64,000 bases of DNA from assembly GCA_000708835.1 (NCBI GenBank), contig DF236986.1, positions 8,885 through 72,884 of the forward strand, given 5' to 3'. This stretch comes from Klebsormidium nitens (lineage: Eukaryota > Streptophyta > Klebsormidiophyceae > Klebsormidiales > Klebsormidiaceae). Under the pieces are notes generated by a model. The model was not told where the DNA came from. It searched no databases and saw nothing but the letters and a program-made list of their open reading frames with translations. Both the position numbers and the translations under genes were made by a program. Below are positions 24,701 through 37,100 of this stretch, piece by piece. How positions within the stretch are numbered: position 1 is the first letter of the stretch; the number at the start of each line of letters is the position of its first letter.

Positions 24701-26117
24701 CATACGTTTCCTCAGGTTCGTTCCCTTCCGTGGATCTTCTGTGAGCTTCCTTACTCGCTTGTGTGGGCTTTCTCATGTGGGCCTCTCCTGTTGACTTTCT
24801 CTTCTGTGAGGCTCCTTCTCTCCGCTTTCTTGTATCGGGTGTCTTGTGTGCGCTTCTCTTGTGGGCTTTTCTCCGTGCCCTTTCTCGTGTTGGGTTACTT
24901 ACGTATGCCTTTTCTGTGGGCTTTCTTACGTCGCCTTCTTCTGGGCTTTCTTCTATGGGCTTTGCTAATCTGTGCTTACATACATAGCTTTCATTGGTTG
25001 ACTTTGTTTATTGGGTTTTCGTACGAGGGCATCCTGCTGTCGGCTCTCTTTTCCTGGTGCCCTTCTTGTGTCCTCTTTTTTCCTTGGGCTTCCTAAAGCG
25101 CCCTTCCTTAAGAGCTCCGGAGGTTCCGCTCCTGTTTGAGCAGAATCTTTGCTTGTCGGGACGGCCCCCTTTAAGTGTTGTTTCTATCTCTGACGTGGTT
25201 CATCAAACGAAATCTAGTTGTCCAGGCGAGGAGACGTTTCTTGCTGTGCTTCTGAAGAACATGGACGGCAGACAATAGGGGATATACAAACTGGCACATG
25301 CATGTGGGACGCCCGATCCAATGCTTTTGTGGGGCTAACCAGAGCAGTGCTCATACTGCACTGCATGGTGCCCCGTCCTTGCACTCATTCTGAAGTGAAA
25401 AACTCGTCAATGGTCAGATATCGAAGGCTAGTTTTAACCACCGCATGCACGAGGCAGATCCTACTTGATTCTGTTGCTGACTGTGCCTAAACTCTTTGCC
25501 ACATTTCTGTATCATAATGAGGCACGACAAGACGTACCTGATCCAGCTTTGTCTGCTCCTGTCCCCGTCTTAAACCGAGTCTTTGCTCTAATACTTCCTT
25601 CTGGCACGTGGTCTGGATTGTGCTTGGTCGAATCAGCTGTTTCTGCTGCTCTGATGCTCTGGTGCTTTTGTCACTTGACCTCAGGGAGGATGTGTAAGAG
25701 TCACGTAAGAGGGGCGGTCAAAGGAAAGCAGCCTGTTTCACTCGATCTTTTGTTGCCGTCTCCGCGATCGACCTGGTCAAAGCCACTCAACTTGAACGTT
25801 GTGCTTTCTCCTGATTTGTCATGGATGTCAACACCCCTGATTTCGATAATATGACTTAGCTTGACAATCGACCGGGCAGGCTTCCTGTGGCGCTTTTTCC
25901 AGCTGCTATTTCAACGACAAAAAGGCTACGGTTGACAACGTTGAGCTGCTACTCATTTGGGCTGCTGCGATTCTCTTTCACAAACATCTTCGAAATCCTG
26001 GCTGGTGTGTATTACCTCAGTTTTTATCAGTCTGCATGCTCAATCACCACGCCCAAACTTCTGCAGGAGAAAGTGCGCGAACAAACTGCAAGCAAGCTGA
26101 AGGTGGAGCTACGGTAA
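18751..26117 (+). CDS. Organellar (mitochondrial/plastid type) phenylalanyl-tRNA synthetase, single-chain
   Basis: Eight exons: 18751-19111, 20088-20281, 20942-21148, 21907-22024, 22818-23119, 23679-23783, 24543-24659, 26067-26117; 1455 nt, 484 residues, phases consistent. It charges tRNA-Phe in organelles. After a Ser/Ala-rich targeting region of about 120 residues come [38 protein letters not shown] (motif 2 region), [41 protein letters not shown] (motif 3) and a C-terminal FDX-ACB anticodon-binding domain ([45 protein letters not shown]). The chosen ATG has a good context (GCCATGG); 18646 is an alternative start. The last exon is only 51 nt, 1.4 kb downstream. Introns 1, 2 and 4 contain echo copies of the next exon. 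Confidence 0.93.
19795..19986 (+). repeat. Two echo copies of PheRS exon 2 edge in intron 1
   Basis: The acceptor and start of exon 2 (CAG then ACGTCGTTAAGGAGGACGAC at 20085) are repeated at 19933-19986 (CAGACGAGGTTGAGGTGGAC, then AACAACG as in the true exon) and more weakly at 19795-19825 (CAGATGTGGTTAGAAG). The AG is kept in both. Confidence 0.75.
20552..20848 (+). repeat. Two echo copies of PheRS exon 3 edge in intron 2
   Basis: The true edge at 20934 (TTGCAG, AATTTCGATGAGGTTCTC, CCAACCACA) is mirrored at 20801-20848 (CTGCAG, AGCTTCGACGAGCTTCTC, CAACCACAC) and more loosely at 20552-20600 (TTGCAG, AGCCTCAACAACTTCTAG). Confidence 0.7.
22228..22730 (+). repeat. Four echo copies of PheRS exon 5 edge in intron 4
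   Basis: The true exon begins at 22818. The copy at 22487-22554 is nearly identical over 68 bp (about 3 differences). The copy at 22671-22730 has about 3 differences over its first 55 bp. Two more decayed copies lie at 22228-22296 and 22361-22420. The shared unit also includes upstream intron words such as TTCAAA and CCCTAGGGTTC, so the duplicated block spans the splice site. Confidence 0.9.
24755..25095 (+). repeat. Degenerate low-complexity repeat in PheRS intron 7
   Basis: Pyrimidine-rich sequence in which variants of TGTGGGCTTTCTT recur every 20-30 bp. It creates spurious hydrophobic open frames but has no coding signature. It lies just after the donor of the longest intron in the gene (24660-26066). 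Confidence 0.65.
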
Positions 26118-28410
26118 CAAAAGCGTGCGCTTTGGGCTTTAGCTACCTGATCGCAGCATTACCTAGCGGACTGTTATGTGAGGAACTGACAACACAGTTG
26201 GTTGGGGTTAGATTAACAAGCACGTCAACTGGCAGGGGAGTCGCATCAAGAAGCGTCAATGTTTGAGTTGCAAATCTTTGTATTCCTTAACGGAATGTGT
26301 GTCCGGATCGTACGAGTCTGTGGAACTATAGATTGACGTTGATCTATGAACAAATTACTACTCCGAGTAAACGGCTATCCCATGAACATGTTCACATCTT
26401 GCAGTTTGCCTATACAGCTAGCGACCTAGTGACATCTCTACCTGGTATGGATCATGCATGACCTAGAAGTACGCTGCTTGACGAGATACCGGGACACACC
26501 AATCAGCGCCAGCAGGCTAGCTCCCAGTGGCAGCCGCCTGCATGCTACTGCAGGCATACGTTCAATGATGCACGTCATGATCGAGTCACAAACTTGTAGT
26601 GCATACATGTGCCAGTATATACGTACATCTGGGAACTTATACTGTTCTGAGTCAATTCAGGGATAAGCTAGTGACATCGTGCATTAATAGAGTTGAAGCA
26701 TTTGATTGAAACACCTGTACCTTTCTAACATACTGGCCTTGAAGTCGAACAGAAAGTGCGCGCTCTTGCATATGTTGTGTTCCAAGTTAATTGGCCTCGT
26801 GGGACAATCCCCATGTCAGCTAGGTGCGGCAGGCTGTCCAATTTCTGATGGGTGCATGTTTTCATGAGGTTTGCCAAGTTAACCATTGATATATGTTCAA
26901 AACTTCCGTGGCATTATGAAGTGTGGTTCACACTTACCATGGTGGATATGTATGATGAGACTGACGAGCATTAATCAGTGGCTGGCTGCCATGGGACTGG
27001 AAAACGACTTAAGATGAGAGGTGGCGGTATGAAACAACGACTGCTACCTACCTCAAACTTAATGCTTGGAAGTGCGGTAAAGTCTTTACTTGACAGATGT
27101 TGTCCAGCAACTTAAGTCAGATTGAAGGGCTAGTAACAAGACAAGTGTAAGGAAGCAATGTGGTTCACTGGACAAGTGAACCTTCGAAGGTCTTATCATA
27201 CACCAACCAGTATATTGTACAAGCTGTGATATCAAGTCTAGTGCTCATCTGAACTCTTAAAACCCCTGATGCTTCTCGTTAGAGATCTTTCCTAGTGGCT
27301 TAAGGTCTACTGTGATGTGCGTGCACTAACAGTAGCTTTGGAAAAAGCGTCAACCCGGTTGACCAATTCCAATAACGACCACGTTCTAAAGTAGAAACAT
27401 GGCCCTAGAAAGCACCCTTCATCTGACGGTAAAGTTCATTTGAGACATGACGTCATTTGGGCATCCGCAGGTTTACGCTAGTAAACACCGCATCCAGCCA
27501 GGCCCACACCAAGGTCCTTGTGACTTATTCCAGCGCACGACCATATTCGAATCAGTGGCATCACACCTGGAAAAATGGGACGATCAAATGCTGACGGAAA
27601 GAAGGCTTCATACCAAAACCGACGATCACGAGTATATTGCTAGGAACATGAAGGATGCACTTGTCCTGCCAATATGTGAGCAACATGCTCTTTCTGGGTC
27701 ACTACTCCATGCTCGCTTACTGCGGCAGGCAGCAAATGATCTGGATTGGATGTCTAATCAATGGTCACTTGTATTCCAGTTCCACTGACAGCAATGCCAA
27801 GCTGTCAAATGCAAGCAGGCAGACCAACTCAGGATGTCCCATAATTTTGAAACCCTTTCCAAAAGAGGCGCTTTTCTCGTCCGCTGGTGTGCCCAGTGCC
27901 CATTCCAACTCTAGATCGCTGAGTACAGGCCGCAAAAGATCTAAATCCAGTAACATATATGACATGACAGGGATGCAATATTGGAATCCACCCTGCCTGA
28001 AAACCACCGTTCCCAAGAAGAAAGCAATGTCCACAGAAACAGAAGGCTCAGACAAACGACTGCAGATGATGACAACAGAAAATTAAAAGCTGATGAGTTT
28101 CATTGGCATGACACCTGTCACACTGCTAAGCGAAGAGGTCTGACCCTCAAGGCCCTAGCAAAGATCCGCCTGAATTGGCCAAGCCCACATCAGACAGATG
28201 GCACCATTTCCGTTCTGAAAAGCTCCCGACCTGGTCACGGAGTATACTGTGAGGTGCATGCAAAGTTGACACATGCACTCGTAGCTCGAAACAAAACCAC
28301 TCGACTCCTGCTTTCGACTGAATCGAGGGATCAGATTCGGGCTCACAAGAAGCAAATATAGCCACACCCCGCATATCCTTACCGATTGCACATGTCCTAT
28401 GCTGCCCCCC

Positions 28411-28680
28411 TCATCGGGCATCCAACCACTTATCCTCCCCCCCCAAATACGGTGTGTTGTATAAGAGGCCCGGAACATAAGCCCCGAGCGAACCATCCCG
28501 TGCATCACCCATATCGCCTGGCAGCGGGAGCCCGAGTTTGGCGGCGCAGACCGAGACCCAACGAAGGACAACTTCCGGATACTGATGGTGGAACACCACA
28601 CCCAGCAGAACCAACAGGACAACAACGCAGAAGACGTCTAGGGCTACTCTCCTGCCGGAACGGCCGCACAGGGACGCCAT
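28411..28680 (-). CDS. Possible small single-pass membrane protein (unrecognised)
   Basis: An 89-codon uninterrupted frame starts at ATG 28678-28680. Residues 13-30 or so (ALDVFCVVVLLVLLGVVF) would form one membrane segment after a basic N-terminus. The rest is soluble and ends KWLDAR before TGA. I do not recognise a family, and no splice partners are evident. It may be chance. Confidence 0.25.
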   Translation of the reverse strand: MASLCGRSGRRVALDVFCVVVLLVLLGVVFHHQYPEVVLRWVSVCAAKLGLPLPGDMGDARDGSLGAYVPGLLYNTPYLGGEDKWLDAR

Positions 28681-29204
28681 TGCGCGCCAACTAAATAGGG
28701 GAAAGACACGGGCAGAAGCACATCCGAGCTCACATCATCATCAACCAAATTTGAACAGCAGCCAGCTCGGTTAGGTTACCAGTGTCGAGTCTGCACAGAC
28801 TTGCAGAATCCAGCTGCCATGGCCCATTCGGGAAACAGCCTGCAGCCTGCAGGTTAAACAGTCACTAAATGTTGCACGTGCTAACGCCTTGCATTCGTGC
28901 TGAGCAGATTCTGCCGGATCGACCTGCCTTACAAAAAGCCCACTTGTCAGACTAGATGCCGTCATTTTACCGGTAAACGACAAAGTGTCCAAGATTCTGG
29001 TGATACGTGGCGGCGATTCGTAGTCTCGTAGAGCGGGTCTGGAATATTTGTGCGGCCCAGAGCTGCCGATACCAGTACAGCGGCATGAGTAGGTTTGGTA
29101 CTTGATAGTACGGTACAGACATCATCGCCCCTCGCGGCGACGGCCCAGCCTGGGCGTAGGGCCGCAGCCCTATGTCAAACAGAAGCTGTGTCGCTCTGTC
29201 TGCC

Positions 29205-29605
29205 TACTTAGGTACCTACCTACCGGTACCTAAGTCGAATTAAGTTCGACATTCCTGACCAGCATCTCATACTGATAAATGCCGTCGATTGGGTACGGTG
29301 TTTCATCTCAGCCTTCGGATTGGAAAGAAATTCAAAAACTTGCACAAACCGCGCCAATGACAATGAGGTCAGAGTCTGGACTCAGAGACTCTGTAAGTTG
29401 CCAGGTGCTACTTACCGTAATACCGGTAGATGCCTAGGTACAACCGTAGGTACCTGGGTATGTTCGGCCCGGGGATACCAGTATTGCCAAACGATCAGGT
29501 AGGTAGGTAGGTACCGTAGGTAGGTAGGTAGGATTCCGGTACGTACCTGGAACCCAGACCTGGAGTCTGGACAATTGCAAGGTACCTAGGTACCTACATC
29601 AAATT
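29205..29605. repeat. Cluster of GGTA/TACC simple repeats
   Basis: Runs of GGTAGGTAGGTA and its complement appear near 29205-29240, 29405-29460 and 29497-29535, with isolated GGTACCTAGGTACC words up to 29600. Because GGTACC and CCTAGG are palindromic, the cluster can pair with itself. Confidence 0.75.
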
Positions 29606-29700
29606 TCAGGAATCAGGATTCAGGATGCAGAATCACGTTTTCTGTGTCAATCGCCACATATTTTAGGTAAGATTACGGTATTCAACATGTAATAAGTATA

Positions 29701-29843
29701 GGTTATCCAACGAGTGCGAGAGAATATCGAAGTTTCGCGTCGAACGAGAGCGGATATTCCACGAGGGCCTCCGAGGCCCGAGTGGAATATGAAGCTCGAG
29801 TTTGACGCGAAATCTGATATGCTCGAGCACGAGTGAGGGTAAC
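29701..29843. repeat. Imperfect foldback (inverted repeat), about 70-bp arms
   Basis: 29701-29770 and 29772-29843 are imperfect reverse complements centred on GGCCTCCGAGGCC. Matching blocks include TTCGCGTC/GACGCGAA, ATATTCCAC/GTGGAATAT and GGTTA/TAACC at the tips. No coding content; it could be a foldback transposon remnant. Confidence 0.6.
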
Positions 29844-31191
29844 CGACTTATCTCACGACCGGACTCCGATGCATCGTCGAACCTGGTAAGGGTCTCGCGT
29901 TTATTCCACCGCTGAGCGTTGAATAAAAATATATATTCAACGCCTGGGTCGCCGACTAAGTTCGACGCCGAAACTTTACTAATACTCAACGCCGAAATGG
30001 CTGAGCGCAAAAACCGGTCGTGGGATAATATGGTAGCGCCACCAATGTGGTAGCGCGGCGCGCCACATGCTCTCCGGCTTCGATCTCGATGTGGTTCATT
30101 CTGATAACGCAGTCCGCGATTGTCCTTGTGCCATTGCTTTTCATGGCGCGCGCTGAGTCCACTATCCGGGGCAAAGTCATGAACCCTGACATCTTCCTGA
30201 CATGTGGTCGGAACCCTGGCCCTGGCGTATACCCAATGGTACTCGATACGTCTCTTTCACCAAATCATGACTTCATCATTGATAAGAAAATACTCTTAGT
30301 ACGTCATGCAATTGAGGTACTAGTGTATCTGATCTCCGTTCTAGATAACTACCTAGTTGAGGCTTGAGCAGGCTAGCGTGATTGGGCCGTCATGCAGGAC
30401 CGCTCATCATGTGAGAAGCGATCATAGCTTCCAAACGAATGTAGCTGCGCAATTTGATAAAGATCTAGAGCAATTCGCGATCAATCATGTTTATCGCGGT
30501 ATATATCGTTGTAAATCGAGTTGAATCAGAAGCTCTGAGGTCAACGGTTCAACAACAATCGACTGCCAGGCGATCATATTCAATATAGCTCATGGGATGG
30601 CCATAACTTTCCTCCTTGGCCATGCCATGAGCCTAGGTAATGTTGACCAAGCTTATAAAGATTGTTTACAATTCTCCCACATCCCAATAAGCCAAGTGAG
30701 CTTGCGAAAGATGCACTTCTCATATCCGACCCTTTTCCGAATTAACCGCGTAGTTCTGCCAATATGTAACACAGCATGACACGTCACAACGAAATCGAAT
30801 ATAACAGCCCTTCCATCCGAAGGCCACCTTTCTCTTGCATGATGCATGATCTTTCGAGGTCGAACTTATGATGGCTCTTGGCACATTGATTGAGCAAAAA
30901 CCTCGGACGAGATACAGTTGGTCATCTTCAGTAAAATGATTTCAGTAGAGCCTGATCAGAAATTTAAGCTGAATCCTAGCCCAGTTAAAGGTGGGAAACC
31001 AAGGGCCTCATGTCGGTTTTTAACTATTGCTGTCCTTACAACTCTTGCCAACCGTTGTTGAGTTTCATTTGTCTTGTCAGGCCACATGCGGACCTTGGTA
31101 ATCTCTGGCCCAAATCATTTCATGTTGATTAGATGACGTCAATAGGTATCACGCCCCTCTAATCAATATCAGCTACAATCGAGCGAGGCCT

Positions 31192-34100
31192 TCAATTGAT
31201 TACATCCGCTTCCATGGACACCTGCCGATCGTATGCTGCTCTCAGCGACTCCACCCCCGAGCTTGGCACATAAGGTTTCGTCTCCAGCGCCAACCCTGGC
31301 AGTTTTGAACCCGCTTGAACCTCCACAGCAAGGGCCCCATCGACTGTCGCATCAATGTTTTCAGCTTCGCTTTCCGGTCCTCGAGCTTCTAGCGCCCCTT
31401 GACTTTGAAGGACCCCCCTTTCCGTGCCGGTCGAGCCAGCCCCCCCTTCAGCACCATTTTGGTAACCTTCGCCTGTCCCCTGATCGTTCTGCGCGTCATT
31501 CCCCCTCCCCATCCGGAAACCGCCCGCTAACCCAGGTGCATAACCCAAGTCCAACGGCCCCAGATCGCTTGGCTGCTTTTCCCGGCCCCCTTCTTGCGTT
31601 TCCAATGCGCTTCCTACTCCGCCCGAGGGATGCGCTTGGTCCGCCCCGGGGCTCGACACGAGCACTTGCTGGTAGTCCCCCGCTTGGGGGCCCCCGTTCC
31701 GTTCCGTCCCTGTTCCGTCCCCCGGAACGTCTTGCACTTCCTCCACGATTGGGGGCGGGGGATCTTGCCCCGGGTACGAGGGTAAAATGTCCGGTCCCTG
31801 CCAACGAGGAAGAAAGCAAACGGTTCACATAAGCAGCAGAGACAGACATTCCGCAGTTGAAACGGAATGGAACAGCAAAGAATGGGAGGGAACGGCTGAC
31901 TTTGTCATGCAGTATCGTGCCCAAGTGTAAGAGGGCCAGGTGAAGTTGTGGGGGGAAGTATGATCACCAACATTGCAGCAAAGCCCACTATTCAGACGGC
32001 TGGGAAGAGCGGGTAACAGCTGGAGTGCGAGTGTGGTTGGAATTCAAAACCTCAGACAATTGATTCTTTTTGGTGAAGTAACATTCAGATTATAAGTTGA
32101 AATGAAGAGCCGACAATCCTCACTTCACTGGACAGCAGGAATGAGTTTCTTGTTCAGCCCACCTGTGCGTAAGGGGGATCCCCCTGCTCGCCTGGCGGGA
32201 GCGCAGCATACTGCGCTGCGTAGCGCTCGTCGAACTCCGCCTGCCGCCGCCAGAAGAAGTGCGCCCGCGTGACGCGCTCCAGCAGGTCCTCGGGGACCTC
32301 CACACCGCGCCGCTGGGAGGGCGCGATCTGGGCGGTGCGCACCAGCGTCTTCCACTTGTCCTGTAGTGAAAATTAGCTTGTTTCAGGGTTGAGGGAGCCT
32401 GGATTCGACGTTTCTCTCGGCACTGAGCGATTCATGGCCTCATTACCATCCCTTTCTGCGCTGCTGAAACAGTGCGATCTGGGCGGTGTGCACCAACACG
32501 TTACACTTGTCCAGTTCCGAAAGTGAAGTCGTTTCAGGGTTTGCTTTTCCTTGAGGATCTCTGGGGGAAACACGCCTTTCATGGGACCTCCAACTGGGAC
32601 GGCGCGATCTGAACGGTGCGGAGGAGCGTCTTCTACTTGTCTTGCGAAGTAAGTTCGATTCAGACTTTCATTCCTTGTTCAGAGTATCTGGGGTCAAAAG
32701 GGTTGTGCTGGAAAACGTTAGGAATTGACGCTTATGATGTGATCCCATCCGAGGCCGCTTGAAGGGGCCAACTTGAGCGGTACGCACCAGCGTCCCCTAC
32801 CTCTTCTGTAGCGGATGCGAGCTTTTAAAAGCAGATGTTTTGGGGGTCACCTCATTTGCAAAGTCTGAGTTCTGTTTGTTTTGGGCATGTCAGCTGGATA
32901 TTTACGAAGGGACGCAGCCCCGCTGCTGAAAGAGAAGCACATCAGCAGCGGTTTTGACAGTTCAACTCACCACGAATCCCGCCGACGGGTTTTTACTGAA
33001 CTTTTTTACAAATATTTCTGTACCACGTACAAAGGAGCTCTGCTTGCAAACGAGGCTTAGGATGAACATACGCAAAGCTCTTACCTTGAGATCTGCATAA
33101 GTCCGGTGCCTGGCCAGCGGGAAGGCCCGCTGCTTCACGTCGCGCCAGCGCCCGGTCCCCAAACGCTCCACCGCCGTCACGAGAGCCTCCACTTCCCCGA
33201 CTGTGAATAGGCGCCGGGCACGCCGCTGGTCGCCGGTCGGATGCTTCTGCCTGCAGTCACGGAACGGTCTTTTCGATCTTCGCCGCACTTTTGGGCAGTC
33301 GTGGTTTGCTTATAAGACCTCCCCAGCGTGACAGATGAGGGGTTGTAGCGTGTAAAGACAGGGCGTGAGTCCACAGCCAAGTAGACGACTAACCAAACAC
33401 AGCAACGCGTTATCGGTTCTGCTTCAGAAGGCGCTTTTGCTGGCCGTGATTGGAGCGCCCGGACTCGAGCAGCGCTCAGAAACTCCGTCTCGACAACACC
33501 ATCTTAACGCGGAAGTATGAGATCTTGCCGATGTTGCCCTATTGAATGACAGCGCTACCTCAATCCACGGACAAGCCTACCAGTCGAACTTCTGAAGACT
33601 TGAAAGGCATCCTCTGAGAAGGAATACACCTTCGAAAATCGAGAAACCTGAAGATAACGATTCCTTACTTGAGGCTCTTCTCTTGCTTAGGCTCGCTCAG
33701 CGCCAATTGCCACTGCTGACCATCGTCCACCATCATCCCCCCAGCCTCCTCAGTGCCAGGTGGCGCAAACTCATTGGCCGCGGTGGCGGCTTCGTACCCT
33801 TGCTCGATGTAAGCTGTTGCATACGGTAATTGACTTAACCCCTCTGGGTCTGGGATGCCATTAGGGTCAATTGCGGGAACCTGAGTCTCATTTGGCATAT
33901 GATATGAACCCGGGTCAAGGTTTTCGGGAATCCGTGACTGAATGACGTCAGCCGGAGGGGAAGCCCCGGATGCTCGCATAGGGGGCGCTCCAGTTGCGTT
34001 CGGATCTGGCATGGGGGTCTCGAACGCTTGGGCTTCTGAGGAGGGTGTGACGATGATCTCCGGAGGGAATGGGCTGACGGCTGTTGGAGGCCTGTAGCAG

Positions 34101-37100
34101 CAGAAACGTGGTTCAGAGAAGTGTAAACTGAACGCACTACAATCCTTCAAAACTCGAGAACAGTACGATCACTTGACGCACAGTATACGATGGCGATGTC
34201 ACGTCATGAGCAACAAGTCGCAAAACGTTTCGGTCTTGTGATTGAAATACACAATCGCCACTGCATAGTAAGAGTACTCGCTTAATCTGGAAAGCCTACA
34301 CGCTCAAAAAGCTCCCAAATTCATAAGTGCGTTCTTCTTCAAAGAACACAAAGCGTTTCAACCTCCTGGTGGTCGCCCCTTGAACTATGACCCGCCCACA
34401 ATGTTGATCGCACTCAAGAAACACTCAGCTACTTGCCGACTCTTATTTCAAAAGACTTTGGTCTCACAGCAGTCAGCCAGCCACGTGATTGAACGCACCG
34501 CATGGCCACGTAGCGTTCGGTGGTCCCCGCCTCCGGCTCCAGCCAGTGGTTCCCCCGCAGCGCCATCTGCTGCGCAACCTTGTCCCAGTCTCCGTCGTCC
34601 TGCCCCAGAAACAGAATTGGTTAGTGAACAAACGCCCGGTCGACGGTAGCTGGTACGGGTAGGGTTAGTCAATGGGCTAGGGCGAGTACAAGCGGAGATC
34701 GTGAATCTTTGAATTAGGGTTTAGATCAACCCGAAAACCTGACGGTTCAGTGAGCTTACTGCGCACTGAAATTGAAATTACAACCCGATCGATGTACTAA
34801 ACAGTAACAGCCAGTGAACAGTGAACAGCACCGGGGACGGGTACGGTTAGTCAGGGGGTTAGGGCGAACACCAACGAGCTCGCGAATCTTCGGGTTCGGG
34901 TTTCAAATCAATCGAAAGGCGTATCACACACTCTCTTCACTGTACACTAAAAAGAGAAGTACCTGTCCCAGCGAGCTGTCTGCCGGGCGCTCCATCTTCA
35001 CTATCTCGTATGCACCCCCCGGCGCCGGGGCGTTCCCGCGCATGGCCGCGGCTCGCGCCCGCGCCTCCCAGTCGTCATCGTCGTCCACGACAACCGGGGG
35101 TTGAGGCGCTTCGGAGAAGGGCGTTGAGCTGGGGGGGTCGTGGGAAGGGCCAAACGAGGGGGGTTCGTCGGTTGGTGCGGACGTTGGCGGAGTTGGTTCT
35201 TGTTGGGGGGGTGTGGTTGCCGGCAAATCTTGAGGGGCACCAGACTCTGGAGGAGCGGGGATCGGGGGTTCCGTCGACTGGGGCGCCGAAGCGGGATGCT
35301 CCTCGGATGGACCGGCTGGTATTAAGGCGCCTGAGGACTGCGGATCCTGACTAGGCGGATCCGGGGACGACTCAGGAGCTGACGACTCGACGAGGGGAGC
35401 CGACGGTTCTGGGGCGGAAGGAGTGGCTGTGGCGGGCAGGGGTTCTGGAGCATCAATCGCTGACGACTGCGGCTCGGTTTGGAGGTCCGGAATGACTTCG
35501 GGATCTGAGGTTGGGATGGCCGGGTTAGGAGGCTCTGAAGCAGACTCAGGTGAAGGCTCTGGAGCGGTGATGACGTCAGCCGCGGGTTGAGGGGTAGGGG
35601 CAAGGGCGGGTGACGAGTGGGGTTCAGGAGTCAGGTCGACTGAGATCTGGGGGGCGGAGACTTCCGCGGTCTGGGTGGTCTCGGATGCAGGCAGGGTGGG
35701 GTCTTGAGTGGCTGTAGAGTTGGCGTCTGTTTGTGATGGTGAAGTCTGGGCAGGGGGGGCTGATGGGGGCTTCAGAGAGGGGGAACGCCGTTTTGCCTGT
35801 ATGACACGGCAACGTGGCCTGTTAGCATACCAGGTCAGGGTCGTTCCAAGTCATCAAAGAAAGAAACTAGAGTTGTCAAAGATAAAGAAGCATGATAACC
35901 GGGTTGGTAAGCTGCGAGTAAGCTGAATGGCCGTGTACGTTCAGGATATGTGTCCAAACAATTCAAAGACTTCTATCGCAAGACAGCTCTGGAATTGACC
36001 ATTGTGTCTTGATTTTATAGAGGGATCTGCCAAAGAAAGACATGCTTTTCCTTGCAAATGCGTGCCTTGTTTCTGCTAGAGAACTAGGATTATGTCTCGG
36101 CCGAAGCCGTCAAACTGCCCCATCTTCAGCTGTTCTCGTTGTCCTAGGAAAGAGATAAGAGGCTCCAAGTTCTTTACGTGAAGAATCTATGTTGCCCTGC
36201 TGACACAGTGTATTCAAAACATGACAGAGAAAGACAGAGGGAGTGCTTTTCCTTCCATGAAACGACCGAGGGCCCACAATACGGTAGTAAAAAGTCCTCA
36301 CGTTGCGGGAAGCTGGTGTTTTGCTGGCGGCAGCCAGGCCTCTCATCAGAAGCTCCGCTGCTGACACCTGGCAGTAGCCGGGGGGAAGCTGGCTCGGGTC
36401 TAGCTGTGGTCCGTTCACTGGAAAGAAAAGCAAACGGAAGCGTCAGAGAAGAAACTCAAACCTCGTCTTAACCTTTGTAGAAAACCACGAGCTAGAAGGA
36501 TTCGTCCCCTCATGTGGCTTGCAGCGACCCGCAAATCACGAGATACGACTAAGAGTCGCTGCACTTTTCTATTTACGTCGTTTCTGAGCGACCGACGGAG
36601 CGGAGCCTCGGCCAAACGGTCGCTTAGGGGGACCTGGCCCCCGAAGCCGTCTTATTATGGGGCGTAGATTGCTCCCTCGAGGTAATGGACTGGGTTCCAC
36701 TTTAAGACATGTGGGATGCCCGTGACCGTTTATCTCAACGTTGCATAATTTTGAGCACATGAACACCAAGAACTACGTTCTTCTTCAATTTGCGATGCAG
36801 ACTGGAAAGGATCTTGTGGGTGCTAGGTACTTGCAGAACTTACACACTGACGGAGGAAGGGAGAAGGTACCCAGGGCGTCTTTCGACTTCCGTTTGACGC
36901 CGGTGGCACTTTGATTTCGACGGCTGGGCTTGGGCTGGGCCAGTGGTGTGGTTGATACGTAGGCGCCGTACCCTGCTCGAGCAAACATCTGGTTCAGAAA
37001 CTAGACCGGAAGCTCGGCCCCCAGTCGACCTGAATTATAGGCGATTTTTCCCTAATTAGGACGCGCTACTTTTCAAAGACCATGGCTGAAAGATCGGCAG

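Larger units (their letters stand above)
26118..31191. other. 5-kb gene-poor region between PheRS and TRP-like gene (convergent)
   Basis: No gene could be supported. The region contains a possible small minus-strand membrane-protein frame (28411-28680), GGTA/TACC simple repeats (29205-29605), a foldback (29701-29843) and a short palindrome at 29914-29942 (GCGTTGAATA facing TATTCAACGC). Plus-strand frames near 27450-28090 and 30047-30367 lack any recognisable homology. Confidence 0.5.

Noticed and set aside
24761-25096. Hydrophobic 111-codon plus-strand frame
   Set aside because: Product of the repeated GGGCTTTCT low-complexity intron sequence.
27447-28086. Overlapping plus-strand frames of 113 and 143 codons
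   Set aside because: No similarity to reverse transcriptase, transposase or any other family I could recall.
30047-30367. 106-codon plus-strand frame with one hydrophobic stretch
   Set aside because: No recognisable family, no splice context, in a repeat-rich gene desert; chance is as likely.
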